This document shows, piece by piece, positions 51,063 to 59,474 of a DNA stretch of 64,000 bases. The notes under the pieces are model-generated. The model ran no database searches and was not told the origin of the DNA. It worked only from the letters and a program-made list of their open reading frames with translations. The DNA comes from Mucilaginibacter boryungensis (GTDB taxonomy: Bacteria; Bacteroidota; Bacteroidia; Sphingobacteriales; Sphingobacteriaceae). Location of the stretch: positions 2,170,001 through 2,234,000 of the forward strand of contig NZ_JADFFM010000001.1 of assembly GCF_015221995.1 (NCBI RefSeq), given 5' to 3'. The translations under genes were made by a program, and so were the position numbers. The number at the start of each line of letters is the position of its first letter. Position 1 is the stretch's first letter.

Positions 51063-52117
51063 TAATGAGTTTTAGTTTGATAAATGATCTCCAGATCATC
51101 ATCCCCTATCTTATATTTCTCTTTATTAAATCCTTTTATTACAGGGATTTGAATTCCACTACCTAAAGTTTTATTACCGGCAAATATCCGGGCTTCGTCC
51201 CATAGATCAGTTTCGATAAAAGATTTCAGTGTGGCCGCCCCGCCCTCAATAATTACCGATTGTATATCCTGCAAATACAGTTGGAACATGATGTATTGCG
51301 GTACGTAATTGTCAAAATCTTCTAAGGCTATATACTTTATTTTGCCCTCAATATCGGTCTTAATTTCATTAAAAACTAATGTTTCTACCAATTGGTCAAA
51401 CAGGTTTAGATCATGACTCAATTCTAATCGCCTGTCTATCAGCACCCGTTTAGGTGAACGGCCTTCCCAATCGCGTACATTTAATTGCGGGTTATCAACA
51501 CGGGCGGTATTTTTCCCAACCAAAACCGCGTCTTCTTCGCTGCGCCATTTGTGCACCAGCTTGCGTGCTTCCAGACCCGAGATCCAATATTGGCTATCGT
51601 TATCCGGGGCAAAAAAACCGTCCTGTGTTTGCGCCCATTTAAGGATAATGTAAGGCCTTTGTTTTTGCACACGGGTAAAAAAGCGCCTGTTTAAAGCCAG
51701 GCATTCTTTTTCCATCACACCTGTAATAACTTCAATACCGGCATCGTGCAGCTTCTCTATCCCCTTTCCATTCACTTGCAAGAACGGGTCACGGCAACCG
51801 ATAACTACTTTGGGGATGCGGTGTTTAATGATCAGATCGGCACAGGGTGGCGTTTTACCATAATGTGCACAGGGTTCCAGCGATACATAAATAGTCGATT
51901 CGCGCAGCAATTCTTCAGCATTATCATGCTTAGTTAACACACTGTTTACGGCGTTTACCTCGGCATGGGCTTCCCCATATTTCTGATGGTAACCTTCGCC
52001 AATTATCGTGTCGTTATGCACAATCACAGCGCCCACCATAGGGTTTGGGCTTACATAACCCATGCCTAAACTGGCAAGTTCAAGGCAGCGTTGTAAATAT
52101 TTATGGTGATTGGGCAT
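51062..52117 (-). CDS. ribD: Riboflavin biosynthesis deaminase/reductase
   Basis: A 351-residue bifunctional enzyme for the second and third steps of riboflavin synthesis. The N-terminal zinc deaminase has His51 and Glu53 (GEAHAEVNAV) and Cys83/Cys92 (EPCAHYGKTPPC); the C-terminal reductase binds NADPH (about 150-350, with EDAVLVGKNTARVDNPQLN in part). The start is ATG 52117 (MPNHHKYLQRCLELAS): a -7 box ends 4 bases upstream, so the longer frame cannot be transcribed from it. First gene of a three-gene operon. Confidence 0.94.
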   Translation of the reverse strand: MPNHHKYLQRCLELASLGMGYVSPNPMVGAVIVHNDTIIGEGYHQKYGEAHAEVNAVNSVLTKHDNAEELLRESTIYVSLEPCAHYGKTPPCADLIIKHRIPKVVIGCRDPFLQVNGKGIEKLHDAGIEVITGVMEKECLALNRRFFTRVQKQRPYIILKWAQTQDGFFAPDNDSQYWISGLEARKLVHKWRSEEDAVLVGKNTARVDNPQLNVRDWEGRSPKRVLIDRRLELSHDLNLFDQLVETLVFNEIKTDIEGKIKYIALEDFDNYVPQYIMFQLYLQDIQSVIIEGGAATLKSFIETDLWDEARIFAGNKTLGSGIQIPVIKGFNKEKYKIGDDDLEIIYQTKTH

Positions 52118-52121
52118 GGTG

Positions 52122-52129
52122 CAAAAGTA
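52122..52129 (-). promoter_or_regulatory. -7 promoter element of ribD
   Basis: Perfect TACTTTTG on the minus strand, 4 bases before the ribD ATG, with a TTTC about 23 bases further upstream as a weak -33. It shares a 33-base divergent gap with prmC. Confidence 0.6.
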
Positions 52130-52150
52130 GCTTTTATGTTTCTTTGTTGC

Positions 52151-53011
52151 ATGAAAACCGTGAAGGATGTATTTGAGCAATTTAAAATTGGCCTGGCAGA
52201 CGTTTATGACCCGCAAGAGTCAGAAGCAATTATCTTATTAATTTTAAGCGACTTACTAAATACATCTAAAGCAAAATTAAAAGCATTTCCTGAAACTGAG
52301 ATCGGTTTTCCGCAGGCGGAAAAGTTAACGTCCATCCTACAGGAATTAAAAACAGGCAAGCCCGTGCAATACATTTTAGGCCATACCGAATTTTACGGGT
52401 TAAACTTCAAAGTAAGCCCGGCGGTTTTAATTCCACGCCCTGAAACTGAGGAACTTGTGCAGTGGATAATTGAGACGGTTAAACAATCGGAATCGCCGGT
52501 TATTAACATCCTGGATATTGGTACCGGTAGCGGGTGTATACCTATTTCGCTAAAGCATAACTTATTAAATATAAATGCTTTTGGAATTGATATTTCTACC
52601 GATGCTTTAGAAATTGCCAAACAAAATGCTGAATCAAATAAAGCTAATGTTAATTTTATCGAGGCCGATATTTTAAACTTCCCGGGCGATATTGCCCTGC
52701 CCAAGTTTGATATTATTGTAAGCAATCCACCCTACGTAACGCTGGAAGACAAAAATAAAATGCACACCAATGTGACCGACTTTGAACCGCATACCGCCCT
52801 GTTCGTTCCCGAGGATGACCCGCTGATATTCTATAAAGTTATTGCTGATTTTGCTAAAACTAATCTTTCATCTAACGGGTTGATTTTCTTTGAGATAAAC
52901 GAAAGTTTTGGGACTGAAACTATAGAATTATTGCGTGAAAGATCGTTCAGAAATATAGAGTTAAGGCAAGATATGTCAGGACGTGACCGGATGATAAAGG
53001 CTCAAATTTAG
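52151..53011 (+). CDS. prmC: Peptide chain release factor N5-glutamine methyltransferase
   Basis: A 286-residue SAM-dependent methyltransferase that methylates the GGQ glutamine of release factors RF1/RF2, improving termination. SAM-binding GTGSGC (124-129) and the glutamine-binding NPPY (192-195) are present, after an N-terminal helical domain with PVQYILGHTEFYGL. The start is ATG 52151 (MKTVKDVFEQFK), preceded 4 bases earlier by TTTCTTTG, one mismatch from the -7 consensus. Divergent from ribD. Confidence 0.94.
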   Translation: MKTVKDVFEQFKIGLADVYDPQESEAIILLILSDLLNTSKAKLKAFPETEIGFPQAEKLTSILQELKTGKPVQYILGHTEFYGLNFKVSPAVLIPRPETEELVQWIIETVKQSESPVINILDIGTGSGCIPISLKHNLLNINAFGIDISTDALEIAKQNAESNKANVNFIEADILNFPGDIALPKFDIIVSNPPYVTLEDKNKMHTNVTDFEPHTALFVPEDDPLIFYKVIADFAKTNLSSNGLIFFEINESFGTETIELLRERSFRNIELRQDMSGRDRMIKAQI

Positions 53012-53125
53012 CATCATTCCGACTTTCAGTTTTTTAGCGCTTTTTATCCAAACTTGTGAATTTTTAACGATTTTTAGGTTTTATTAGCTGATTTTCAGCG
53101 AGGTATAAAAGTTGCGTTTTTAAAA

Positions 53126-54082
53126 CTAACTCCTTGGATGAAATTCAATAATAGTACTGCGCAAAAATTCCCTGTCCAGGTGGGTATAAATTTCGGTAGT
53201 AGTAATACTTTCGTGGCCCAGCATTTCCTGCACCGCGCGCAGGTCGGCCCCTCCTTCTATCAGGTAAGTGGCAAACGAATGCCGGAATGTATGCGGACTA
53301 ATTTGCTTTTTTAAGCCTATCTGAGCCGCTAACCTTTTAATGATGATAAATACCATTTCGCGGGTTAAATGCGCGCCCCTGCGGTTTAAAAACACGTAGT
53401 CCTCCTCGCCTTTCTTAATATCCAGGTGTACGCGGACTTGCTCAAGCCAAATTTTCAATGCTTTTTTGGCCTCGCCCCCAATGGGTACCAGCCGCTCCTT
53501 GCTGCCTTTGCCTGTCACCTTTACAAAATCAATATCCAAGTAAAGGTTTGATATCTTTAAGCCCGTCAGTTCCGATACCCGCAAACCGCAGCTAAACAAC
53601 ACTTCTAATATAGCCTTATTGCGTTGGCCTTCAGGTTTAGAAAGGTCAATGGCGGCAATCAGGTTGTCAATATCTACAATAGTTAGCACATCGGGCAGTT
53701 TACGACGTGTTTTGGGGGCTTCCAGCAGTTCGGATGGGTTAGTTTTAATCACATCCTCCATCATCAGGTATTTATAAAAGGTTTTGATACCTGAGATAAT
53801 CCGCGCCTGCGATGTTGGTATCATCCCCAACTCGCTTACCCAAACAATAAATCCCCTTAGCTCGTTTAGTGTAATCGTATCTGGCTTTAGTTTAGGTTCC
53901 TGCATATCGCTATACTGGTACAGCTTTTCAATATCCCGCTCATAGGCCATAATAGAGTTTTCGGCTAATGATTTCTCCAGCTTCAGATACGATTTAAAAC
54001 CTTTTATTGCCGACTGCCAGTCCAATTGATTTTTTATTTTTAAGTTTGATGTGATGAAGATACAAATTATAAATGGCCCCAA
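53126..54082 (-). CDS. xerD: Tyrosine recombinase XerD/XerC
   Basis: A site-specific recombinase resolving chromosome dimers. All catalytic residues are visible in a 318-residue reading: Arg168 (SCGLRVSELTGL), Lys192, His264 and Arg267 (PHTFRHSFATYL), His290 (MLGHESITTT) and nucleophile Tyr299 (EIYTHLD). The N-terminal core-binding domain begins at about residue 22. The start is uncertain: ATG 54082 would overlap the divergent aroQ promoter and start, whereas TTG 54025 begins the conserved LDWQSAIKGFKSYL. No phage or integron context, so housekeeping XerC/D is likely. Confidence 0.9.
   Translation of the reverse strand: MGPFIICIFITSNLKIKNQLDWQSAIKGFKSYLKLEKSLAENSIMAYERDIEKLYQYSDMQEPKLKPDTITLNELRGFIVWVSELGMIPTSQARIISGIKTFYKYLMMEDVIKTNPSELLEAPKTRRKLPDVLTIVDIDNLIAAIDLSKPEGQRNKAILEVLFSCGLRVSELTGLKISNLYLDIDFVKVTGKGSKERLVPIGGEAKKALKIWLEQVRVHLDIKKGEEDYVFLNRRGAHLTREMVFIIIKRLAAQIGLKKQISPHTFRHSFATYLIEGGADLRAVQEMLGHESITTTEIYTHLDREFLRSTIIEFHPRS
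54041..54048 (+). promoter_or_regulatory. -7 promoter element of aroQ
   Basis: Perfect TAAGTTTG, ending 5 bases before the aroQ ATG. It lies within the upstream part of the longer xerD frame. No good -33 box. Confidence 0.5.
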
Positions 54083-54470
54083 TTTAAACCTGTTAGGGGT
54101 TAGAGAGAAGTCTATTTATGGCGATAGTGATTTCAACACTTACCTTACCGAACTAAAAAAACGCTTTCCCGGTCACGAAATTAGCTATTACCAAAGCAAT
54201 GTAGAAGGCGAACTGATAAATAAACTGCACGAGGTTGGCTTTGAATATGATGGCATTGTAATGAACGCCGGCGCTTATACCCACACTTCGGTAGCCATTG
54301 CCGACGCCATTGCCGGCATTAACACCCCGGTGGTTGAAGTACACATCAGCAACGTTTACAAACGCGAGGAATTCCGACATGTATCTATGCTGGCAAAAAA
54401 CTGTAAAGGAGTTATCGCCGGTTTCGGGTTGGATTCGTACAGGTTGGCTATTGAAAGTTTAACTGTTTAA
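54054..54470 (+). CDS. aroQ: Type II 3-dehydroquinate dehydratase
   Basis: A 138-residue dehydratase forming 3-dehydroshikimate in the shikimate pathway; active as a dodecamer. NGPNLNLLGVRE, Arg17, Tyr22 (KSIYG), the NAGAYTHTS loop and the His in VEVHISNV complete the type II active site. ATG 54054 is chosen over GTG 54051. It converges on the TlpA gene with 5 bases between stops. Confidence 0.96.
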   Translation: MKIQIINGPNLNLLGVREKSIYGDSDFNTYLTELKKRFPGHEISYYQSNVEGELINKLHEVGFEYDGIVMNAGAYTHTSVAIADAIAGINTPVVEVHISNVYKREEFRHVSMLAKNCKGVIAGFGLDSYRLAIESLTV

Positions 54471-54475
54471 GACAG

Positions 54476-56767
54476 CTACATTTGGCTAAAGTTGCGGATT
54501 ACGGTTTGCCAGTCTTTACCAAAATCAACGGTTATCATCCGGCCTTGTGGCGATATGACGATTTTTGACGGATATCCCCTGATTTTATAATTGGTTTGCA
54601 CCAAGCCATCGGACAGGAGAACTGGGATCGTAAACTTTGTTTCGTCAAGATATGCTTTAACGGCGTTTTCAGTATCGTTGCAAGCTATACTTAAAAAGTT
54701 CACGTTTGGGTAGTCACCAGCGGTTACAGCGTTACTAAACTTGTTTACCACCGGCATTTCTTCGCGGCAAGGGCCGCACCAGGTTCCCCAAAAATCAATC
54801 ACCAGCCATTGATTTTTATAGTCGGTAAGATTGTGTTGTTTACCGTCTACCCCTTTCAGCGAAAAAGCGGGAGCAGTAACCCATTCGCTTATAATATGAT
54901 CGTTAAAAAACTGTTTAAAATCCTTACCGGGAAACTTTTTCGCGTATAACGCCTGCATTTGTACAATCTGTTCGGGCATAGCATTTACATGCGCGGCAAA
55001 TAATTTTAGCGCCTCAGCTTCATTACCCGCATTCAAAAGCTTATCAATAAACAGTTCGCGATAGCTTTCTTTGGTACCCAACATAAATCTGTCGTAGTTA
55101 CTGGCATAAGCTTTTTCCGTGGGCGCAAGCGGCGAATATTTAGCAGCCGATGCGAGAAACCTGGTAGCATCCGGGTCACCAGCAGCGCTTTGATTGATGT
55201 ACTTAAGGTAAAACGCCCCAGCCAATAAATTTTGATGCGCATACCTGTACGTATTTAAAGTGTCGGATGTATAACGTTCCAGCTTATTTATAGTAACATC
55301 AATTAACCGGTTAGCATCGGCTGTTTGCTTTGCACTTATCATCATTTTGTATACCAATAACGCGTATCGCCCACCGTTGCCGGCCAGCATATGCTTATCG
55401 TCCATCTTTTCAAATTCATGGGCTGTTTGGGTAAGAAACCCCGGGTCAATTTTATGTTGTTTAGCCATAGCCCACAAGTATAGCGGGGTTATTTTTCCAA
55501 GATAAACGGGGTCGGTATTGGTTTTAAATAAGGCCAGCAAATCATAACTTTGTTTTATCACGGCCGCATCTTTATTTCTACTATCTTCCCTAAAATACTG
55601 GGCAAAGGTGTGTTGCAGCCAGTCGTCAAAGGCATCAGTTTTATAAGCGTATTTACTTAATTCATAGGCCGCTGCAGCCCCTTCTTTATACAGTACGGAA
55701 CTAAGCTTATTGTGCAACTGCGCCTGGTCACCTTCAAGGTATTTATTAGGCGTGGTTAATAAAATACTATCGTATAATTTATAGTAGCTTTCACTCCTAA
55801 GCGATTGTACTAATTGAAGCCTGTGCAAACGGTAATATTTATCACTCATAAAACGACTATCGGGCGCATTTACCAGCGCCAGTACTTTTTTCGGGTCGTT
55901 ATTCATGCCTTTTTTATAGTAGTCGCTCCAGTAACTTAGTTTGCTGGCCATATTTATCCAGGCGGTATCAACGGGAGGGCGCACGCGCACCCCGGTTAAT
56001 GCCATTGTTACCGTTGCATTGATAATAACATCTTTATTTTTAGCTGAAGCACCCTGCGCTTTTAACCTGGCGTATTGCTTACTTTCACTATTTTTTGTCA
56101 GACCGGTTTTTTTATCTATAAAAAATTCGCTGGTATGACTGTTGGTATCAGTAGCGGATGATGAGTGGACATGAATGGTGTTGGCACCTATATTACTTAC
56201 TATCAGGGGAACTTTAACATCACTATTTTGCAAATTAGGACTACTCGTTTTTTTAGCCTCTGGCTGCTTAGGCGTATAAAACAAAGTATTCAGTGCCCCT
56301 GTGTATTCCGTATTAATATTGTTTAGCAACATTTTTCCTGTATCATCCTTGATATGCCATTTTTCCAGGCTCTCCTGCATCTTTTGCTGCAAACCATCGG
56401 TGGCTAATACCTTGCCGGCCGGACTAACAGTAAGTGTAAAAGGTTGATTTAGCACAGCAAGTACCTGTAACACATTGGAATAAGAGAAATTGGCGTTACG
56501 TATAGAATCGGTATTTAAAATAATGGTTCCTTTTTGCCCGTCGTAATAAATCACACGTACTATTTTACCCTCCAGCAAATTGTTGCCATCCTTATCTTTG
56601 CCTAAACTTTTAAATGCGTAGGTGTATAATTCGTTCCTCTTATATGTACCAGTTTCTTTGATATGCTTGGTTATCTCAAACGCTTTCCCTGCGGGGATAT
56701 CAAGTTTTTGGGCGCCTGCACTAAAAGCAAGGCAAAGTAAGAGGGTGATAATACTGTAAGGTTTCAT
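54476..56767 (-). CDS. Large exported TlpA-like thiol-disulfide protein
   Basis: A 763-residue exported protein (signal peptide to about residue 19, MKPYSIITLLLCLAFSAGAQ). The last ~150 residues are a TlpA/ResA-like thioredoxin domain with the redox motif FWGTWCGPCREEMP. The ~600 residues before it are alpha-helical, partly TPR-like, with no known catalytic site; a beta region lies near the N-terminus. It may reduce or isomerise disulfides in the periplasm for proteins recognised by the helical part. Such long TlpA fusions are frequent in Bacteroidota but of unknown function. Confidence 0.82.
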   Translation of the reverse strand: MKPYSIITLLLCLAFSAGAQKLDIPAGKAFEITKHIKETGTYKRNELYTYAFKSLGKDKDGNNLLEGKIVRVIYYDGQKGTIILNTDSIRNANFSYSNVLQVLAVLNQPFTLTVSPAGKVLATDGLQQKMQESLEKWHIKDDTGKMLLNNINTEYTGALNTLFYTPKQPEAKKTSSPNLQNSDVKVPLIVSNIGANTIHVHSSSATDTNSHTSEFFIDKKTGLTKNSESKQYARLKAQGASAKNKDVIINATVTMALTGVRVRPPVDTAWINMASKLSYWSDYYKKGMNNDPKKVLALVNAPDSRFMSDKYYRLHRLQLVQSLRSESYYKLYDSILLTTPNKYLEGDQAQLHNKLSSVLYKEGAAAAYELSKYAYKTDAFDDWLQHTFAQYFREDSRNKDAAVIKQSYDLLALFKTNTDPVYLGKITPLYLWAMAKQHKIDPGFLTQTAHEFEKMDDKHMLAGNGGRYALLVYKMMISAKQTADANRLIDVTINKLERYTSDTLNTYRYAHQNLLAGAFYLKYINQSAAGDPDATRFLASAAKYSPLAPTEKAYASNYDRFMLGTKESYRELFIDKLLNAGNEAEALKLFAAHVNAMPEQIVQMQALYAKKFPGKDFKQFFNDHIISEWVTAPAFSLKGVDGKQHNLTDYKNQWLVIDFWGTWCGPCREEMPVVNKFSNAVTAGDYPNVNFLSIACNDTENAVKAYLDETKFTIPVLLSDGLVQTNYKIRGYPSKIVISPQGRMITVDFGKDWQTVIRNFSQM

Positions 56768-56875
56768 TATTCGGTTTAGTTATTCTATAAACTTAATACA
56801 TTTTTACCTTACCACAAACTAAATTGCGGCCTTTTTTAAAACGTTTTATGTATTTTTACGTTAAGCCTTCGCCCT

Positions 56876-59371
56876 ATGAAAACTATTTCAATCAAGAGTC
56901 ATTCATTTAAATTCCTGGTAGCCTTATGGGCGATAGTATTTGCGGGCACTGCACAACAGGCTTACGCGCAGGATAAGCAGGCTAAACCCCCAATATCAAA
57001 AAGGGAATCCGCAAGGCGCTCCATGCATTCGCGCGATTCATTGTTGCGTGCCTTAAACAAAACAGATACTTCTATCAATAGCCTTTTACAGCGGGTGGAA
57101 CAATATACCACCACTTTCAATCAAATTAATAACAATTTATCCGAAGGTTTAGATACGGCAGACATTAGCCAGCAGCTACCATCGGTGGTGAGAAGGCTTA
57201 ACCGTATGGATAGCCTGGCCAAAACCCATAAATCAAGCACACTGCGTTACCTGTTTGTTTTAAGGGATAATTTAGACCGCACACAGGGCAAGCTGGAAGA
57301 CTGGCAATCGCAACTGGGAGATATTGATTCGGGGCTTGTTCATAATCAAAAAGACCTGATCAGGTTTTTTAAAGATACCACGCTTAGGGCTGCACCTACC
57401 GATAGTACACTACGGCGCACCTATTTTAACCAGTTACAATCCGTAAGACACTTGTGGCGTAAAACTGATTCGCTTAACCGGACGGCTTTATTAAAGGTAA
57501 ATTTATTACAAAATGAAATAGCCGTAGCTTATAACCGCATACTTGACCAAACAGACCAGATCGATTTAAAAATTAAACGATTTGCCATAAAAGCGATCTC
57601 GGGCGAATCGGACTATATCTGGAATACCGGCCTGGCTTATAACGACTTTAAAGCGGCGCTTTCGAGCACTATAAAACTGAACAGGATACTGCTTAATTAT
57701 TTTAACAGGAACGAAAAACTGACAAACCTGGTTGGTGTGGTCTTTTTAATACTGGTGTTTATATGGGTATTTTATAACCGAATTAAAACATTTAAAAATA
57801 ACGACAACCCTGTAGCTATATTTGAACGAGCGGGGTACATTTATAAAGACCCTATCATTTCATCGTTACTGATAGGCACCGCTATAATACCTTATTTCTA
57901 CACCCATCCGCCTGTTGTTTGCCTCGAGGCAATGTTCCTCATTTCAATAATTGTCTCGTTACTGCTCACCCGGAAAGAGCATCCAAAAACATATTATTTC
58001 TTATTTCAATTATTTTGGATAACCATTGTTTATGGCGCAAGTAACTTGTTTATTCAAATATCAAATATAGACAGGTATACGGTGCTGATACTTAGCATTG
58101 TTTCAATTATTATAGGTTACTTATTTTTAAAGAAATGCCAAAAAGACCCTGAAGGGCATTTGCCAAATACCTGCTTGGTTTTAAAAGTTTTTATAGGCCT
58201 ACAGTTGTTATCGCTGTTGCTTAATATTAGCGGCAGATTTAGCCTGGCTAAAATAATTGGGGTTACCGCCGTGTTTAACTTATGGCTGCTGGTAATTTTT
58301 TATCTTGTTGTTCAAATTATACTACAGGGCCTTTATTTGCAATTCCAAACTAAAAAGGATGCCAACAGTATTATTAATTGGATAGATTTTACCCTTGTTG
58401 AAAAGAAGTTTAAATCCATACTGGTTACTGTTGCTGCATTATTGTGGGGATTTACGTTGCTGCAAAACCTTAATGTTGATGATTGGGCTAACGATAATGT
58501 GCACGATCTGCTAAGCGAATCCCGTACGGTTGGCGGCGCCTCCTTCACTTTTCGTGGCTTTTTAATATTTATAGCGGTTATTTGGCTGTCATCTGTCATA
58601 TCACGCATCATAAGTTATTTTTATGATGTTTCTGCCCAGCGGGTTACCGATCTTTCTGTACTGAAGAAAAAAAACCGTACTTCGGCGCTGCTGATCAGGC
58701 TGGGTGTATTCTCAGCCGGTTTCCTTTTAGCGGTCGCGGCATCGGGTTTTCCTTTAGAAAAACTGACCATTATTATCAGCGCATTTGGTATAGGTATAGG
58801 CTTTGGTTTACAAAACATTGTAAATAACCTGGTATCGGGTTTGATACTGGCATTTGAAAAACCTATCCAGATAGGCGATATTATTGAAGTAGGCAACCGG
58901 TCGGGTACCATGAAGGAGATTGGCGTACGGTCGAGCAAGTTATTGACCAGTGATGGTTCGGAAGTAATTATCCCCAACGGCGACCTGATATCCCAACATG
59001 TAGTTAACTGGACGCTTAGTAACAGCAACCGCCGTATTGAACTGATGATAGCCACGGCTTACGGAGCGGATATTAATCATACTAAAGACCTGCTGAAAAA
59101 CATGCTGAGCAACCGGGAAGATATTATGACATCGCCGGCCCCCTCTGTATTTTTAAGCGGTGTAAGCGAAACCTCGGTTGATTTTAAGATCTTCTTTTGG
59201 GCAGCCGATATTACTACCACGAATGCATTAAAAAGCACTGTGCTGGCCGATATTTATGATATGCTGCCGCGCGAAAATGTTGCAATACCATCTGCCAGGA
59301 AAGACCTATACCTGCATTTCCCTGAAGGGATGCCGGTTGTTGGTGGAGATGAGAAGGGTGAGGCTAAATAG
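56876..59371 (+). CDS. MscS-family mechanosensitive channel with long N-terminal extension
   Basis: An 831-residue protein of the MscK/large-MscS type. A signal peptide (to about residue 31, ending QAYAQ) is followed by a periplasmic coiled-coil region (about 40-270), seven or eight transmembrane helices, then the MscS core: pore helix ISAFGIGIGFGLQNIVNNLVSGL in parts (GIGFGLQNIVNNLVSG), the beta domain with GDIIEVGNRSGTMKEIGVRSSKL and PNGDLISQHVVNWT, and the C-terminal cytoplasmic cage. It releases solutes when the membrane is stretched. Monocistronic. Confidence 0.92.
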   Translation: MKTISIKSHSFKFLVALWAIVFAGTAQQAYAQDKQAKPPISKRESARRSMHSRDSLLRALNKTDTSINSLLQRVEQYTTTFNQINNNLSEGLDTADISQQLPSVVRRLNRMDSLAKTHKSSTLRYLFVLRDNLDRTQGKLEDWQSQLGDIDSGLVHNQKDLIRFFKDTTLRAAPTDSTLRRTYFNQLQSVRHLWRKTDSLNRTALLKVNLLQNEIAVAYNRILDQTDQIDLKIKRFAIKAISGESDYIWNTGLAYNDFKAALSSTIKLNRILLNYFNRNEKLTNLVGVVFLILVFIWVFYNRIKTFKNNDNPVAIFERAGYIYKDPIISSLLIGTAIIPYFYTHPPVVCLEAMFLISIIVSLLLTRKEHPKTYYFLFQLFWITIVYGASNLFIQISNIDRYTVLILSIVSIIIGYLFLKKCQKDPEGHLPNTCLVLKVFIGLQLLSLLLNISGRFSLAKIIGVTAVFNLWLLVIFYLVVQIILQGLYLQFQTKKDANSIINWIDFTLVEKKFKSILVTVAALLWGFTLLQNLNVDDWANDNVHDLLSESRTVGGASFTFRGFLIFIAVIWLSSVISRIISYFYDVSAQRVTDLSVLKKKNRTSALLIRLGVFSAGFLLAVAASGFPLEKLTIIISAFGIGIGFGLQNIVNNLVSGLILAFEKPIQIGDIIEVGNRSGTMKEIGVRSSKLLTSDGSEVIIPNGDLISQHVVNWTLSNSNRRIELMIATAYGADINHTKDLLKNMLSNREDIMTSPAPSVFLSGVSETSVDFKIFFWAADITTTNALKSTVLADIYDMLPRENVAIPSARKDLYLHFPEGMPVVGGDEKGEAK

Positions 59372-59379
59372 AACCAACG

Positions 59380-59464
59380 CGTCATGTTGAGCAGCAGCGA
59401 AACATCCCCGGCACGCATAGTCAGCCCTGCATATCGGTGATCCTTCGTTACACTCAGGATGACG
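59380..59464. repeat. Dispersed-type inverted repeat between convergent genes
   Basis: Left arm CGTCATGTTGAGCAGCAGCG (59380-59399) and its continuation to ACATC, right arm GATCCTTCG...CAGGATGACG (59439-59464). The TCATGxTGAGC core resembles a known class of short intergenic repeats. It occupies most of the 103-base gap between mscS and the GT2 gene. Confidence 0.65.
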
Positions 59465-59474
59465 TAAAGAATGT

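Noticed and set aside
53126..54082. Tyrosine recombinase as an integrase of a mobile element
   Set aside because: No attachment-site repeats, phage genes or composition change nearby; housekeeping neighbours (prmC, aroQ) and size fit XerC/D.
58621..59055. 144-codon minus-strand frame in the MscS gene
   Set aside because: Overlaps the conserved MscS core on the opposite strand; not a separate gene.
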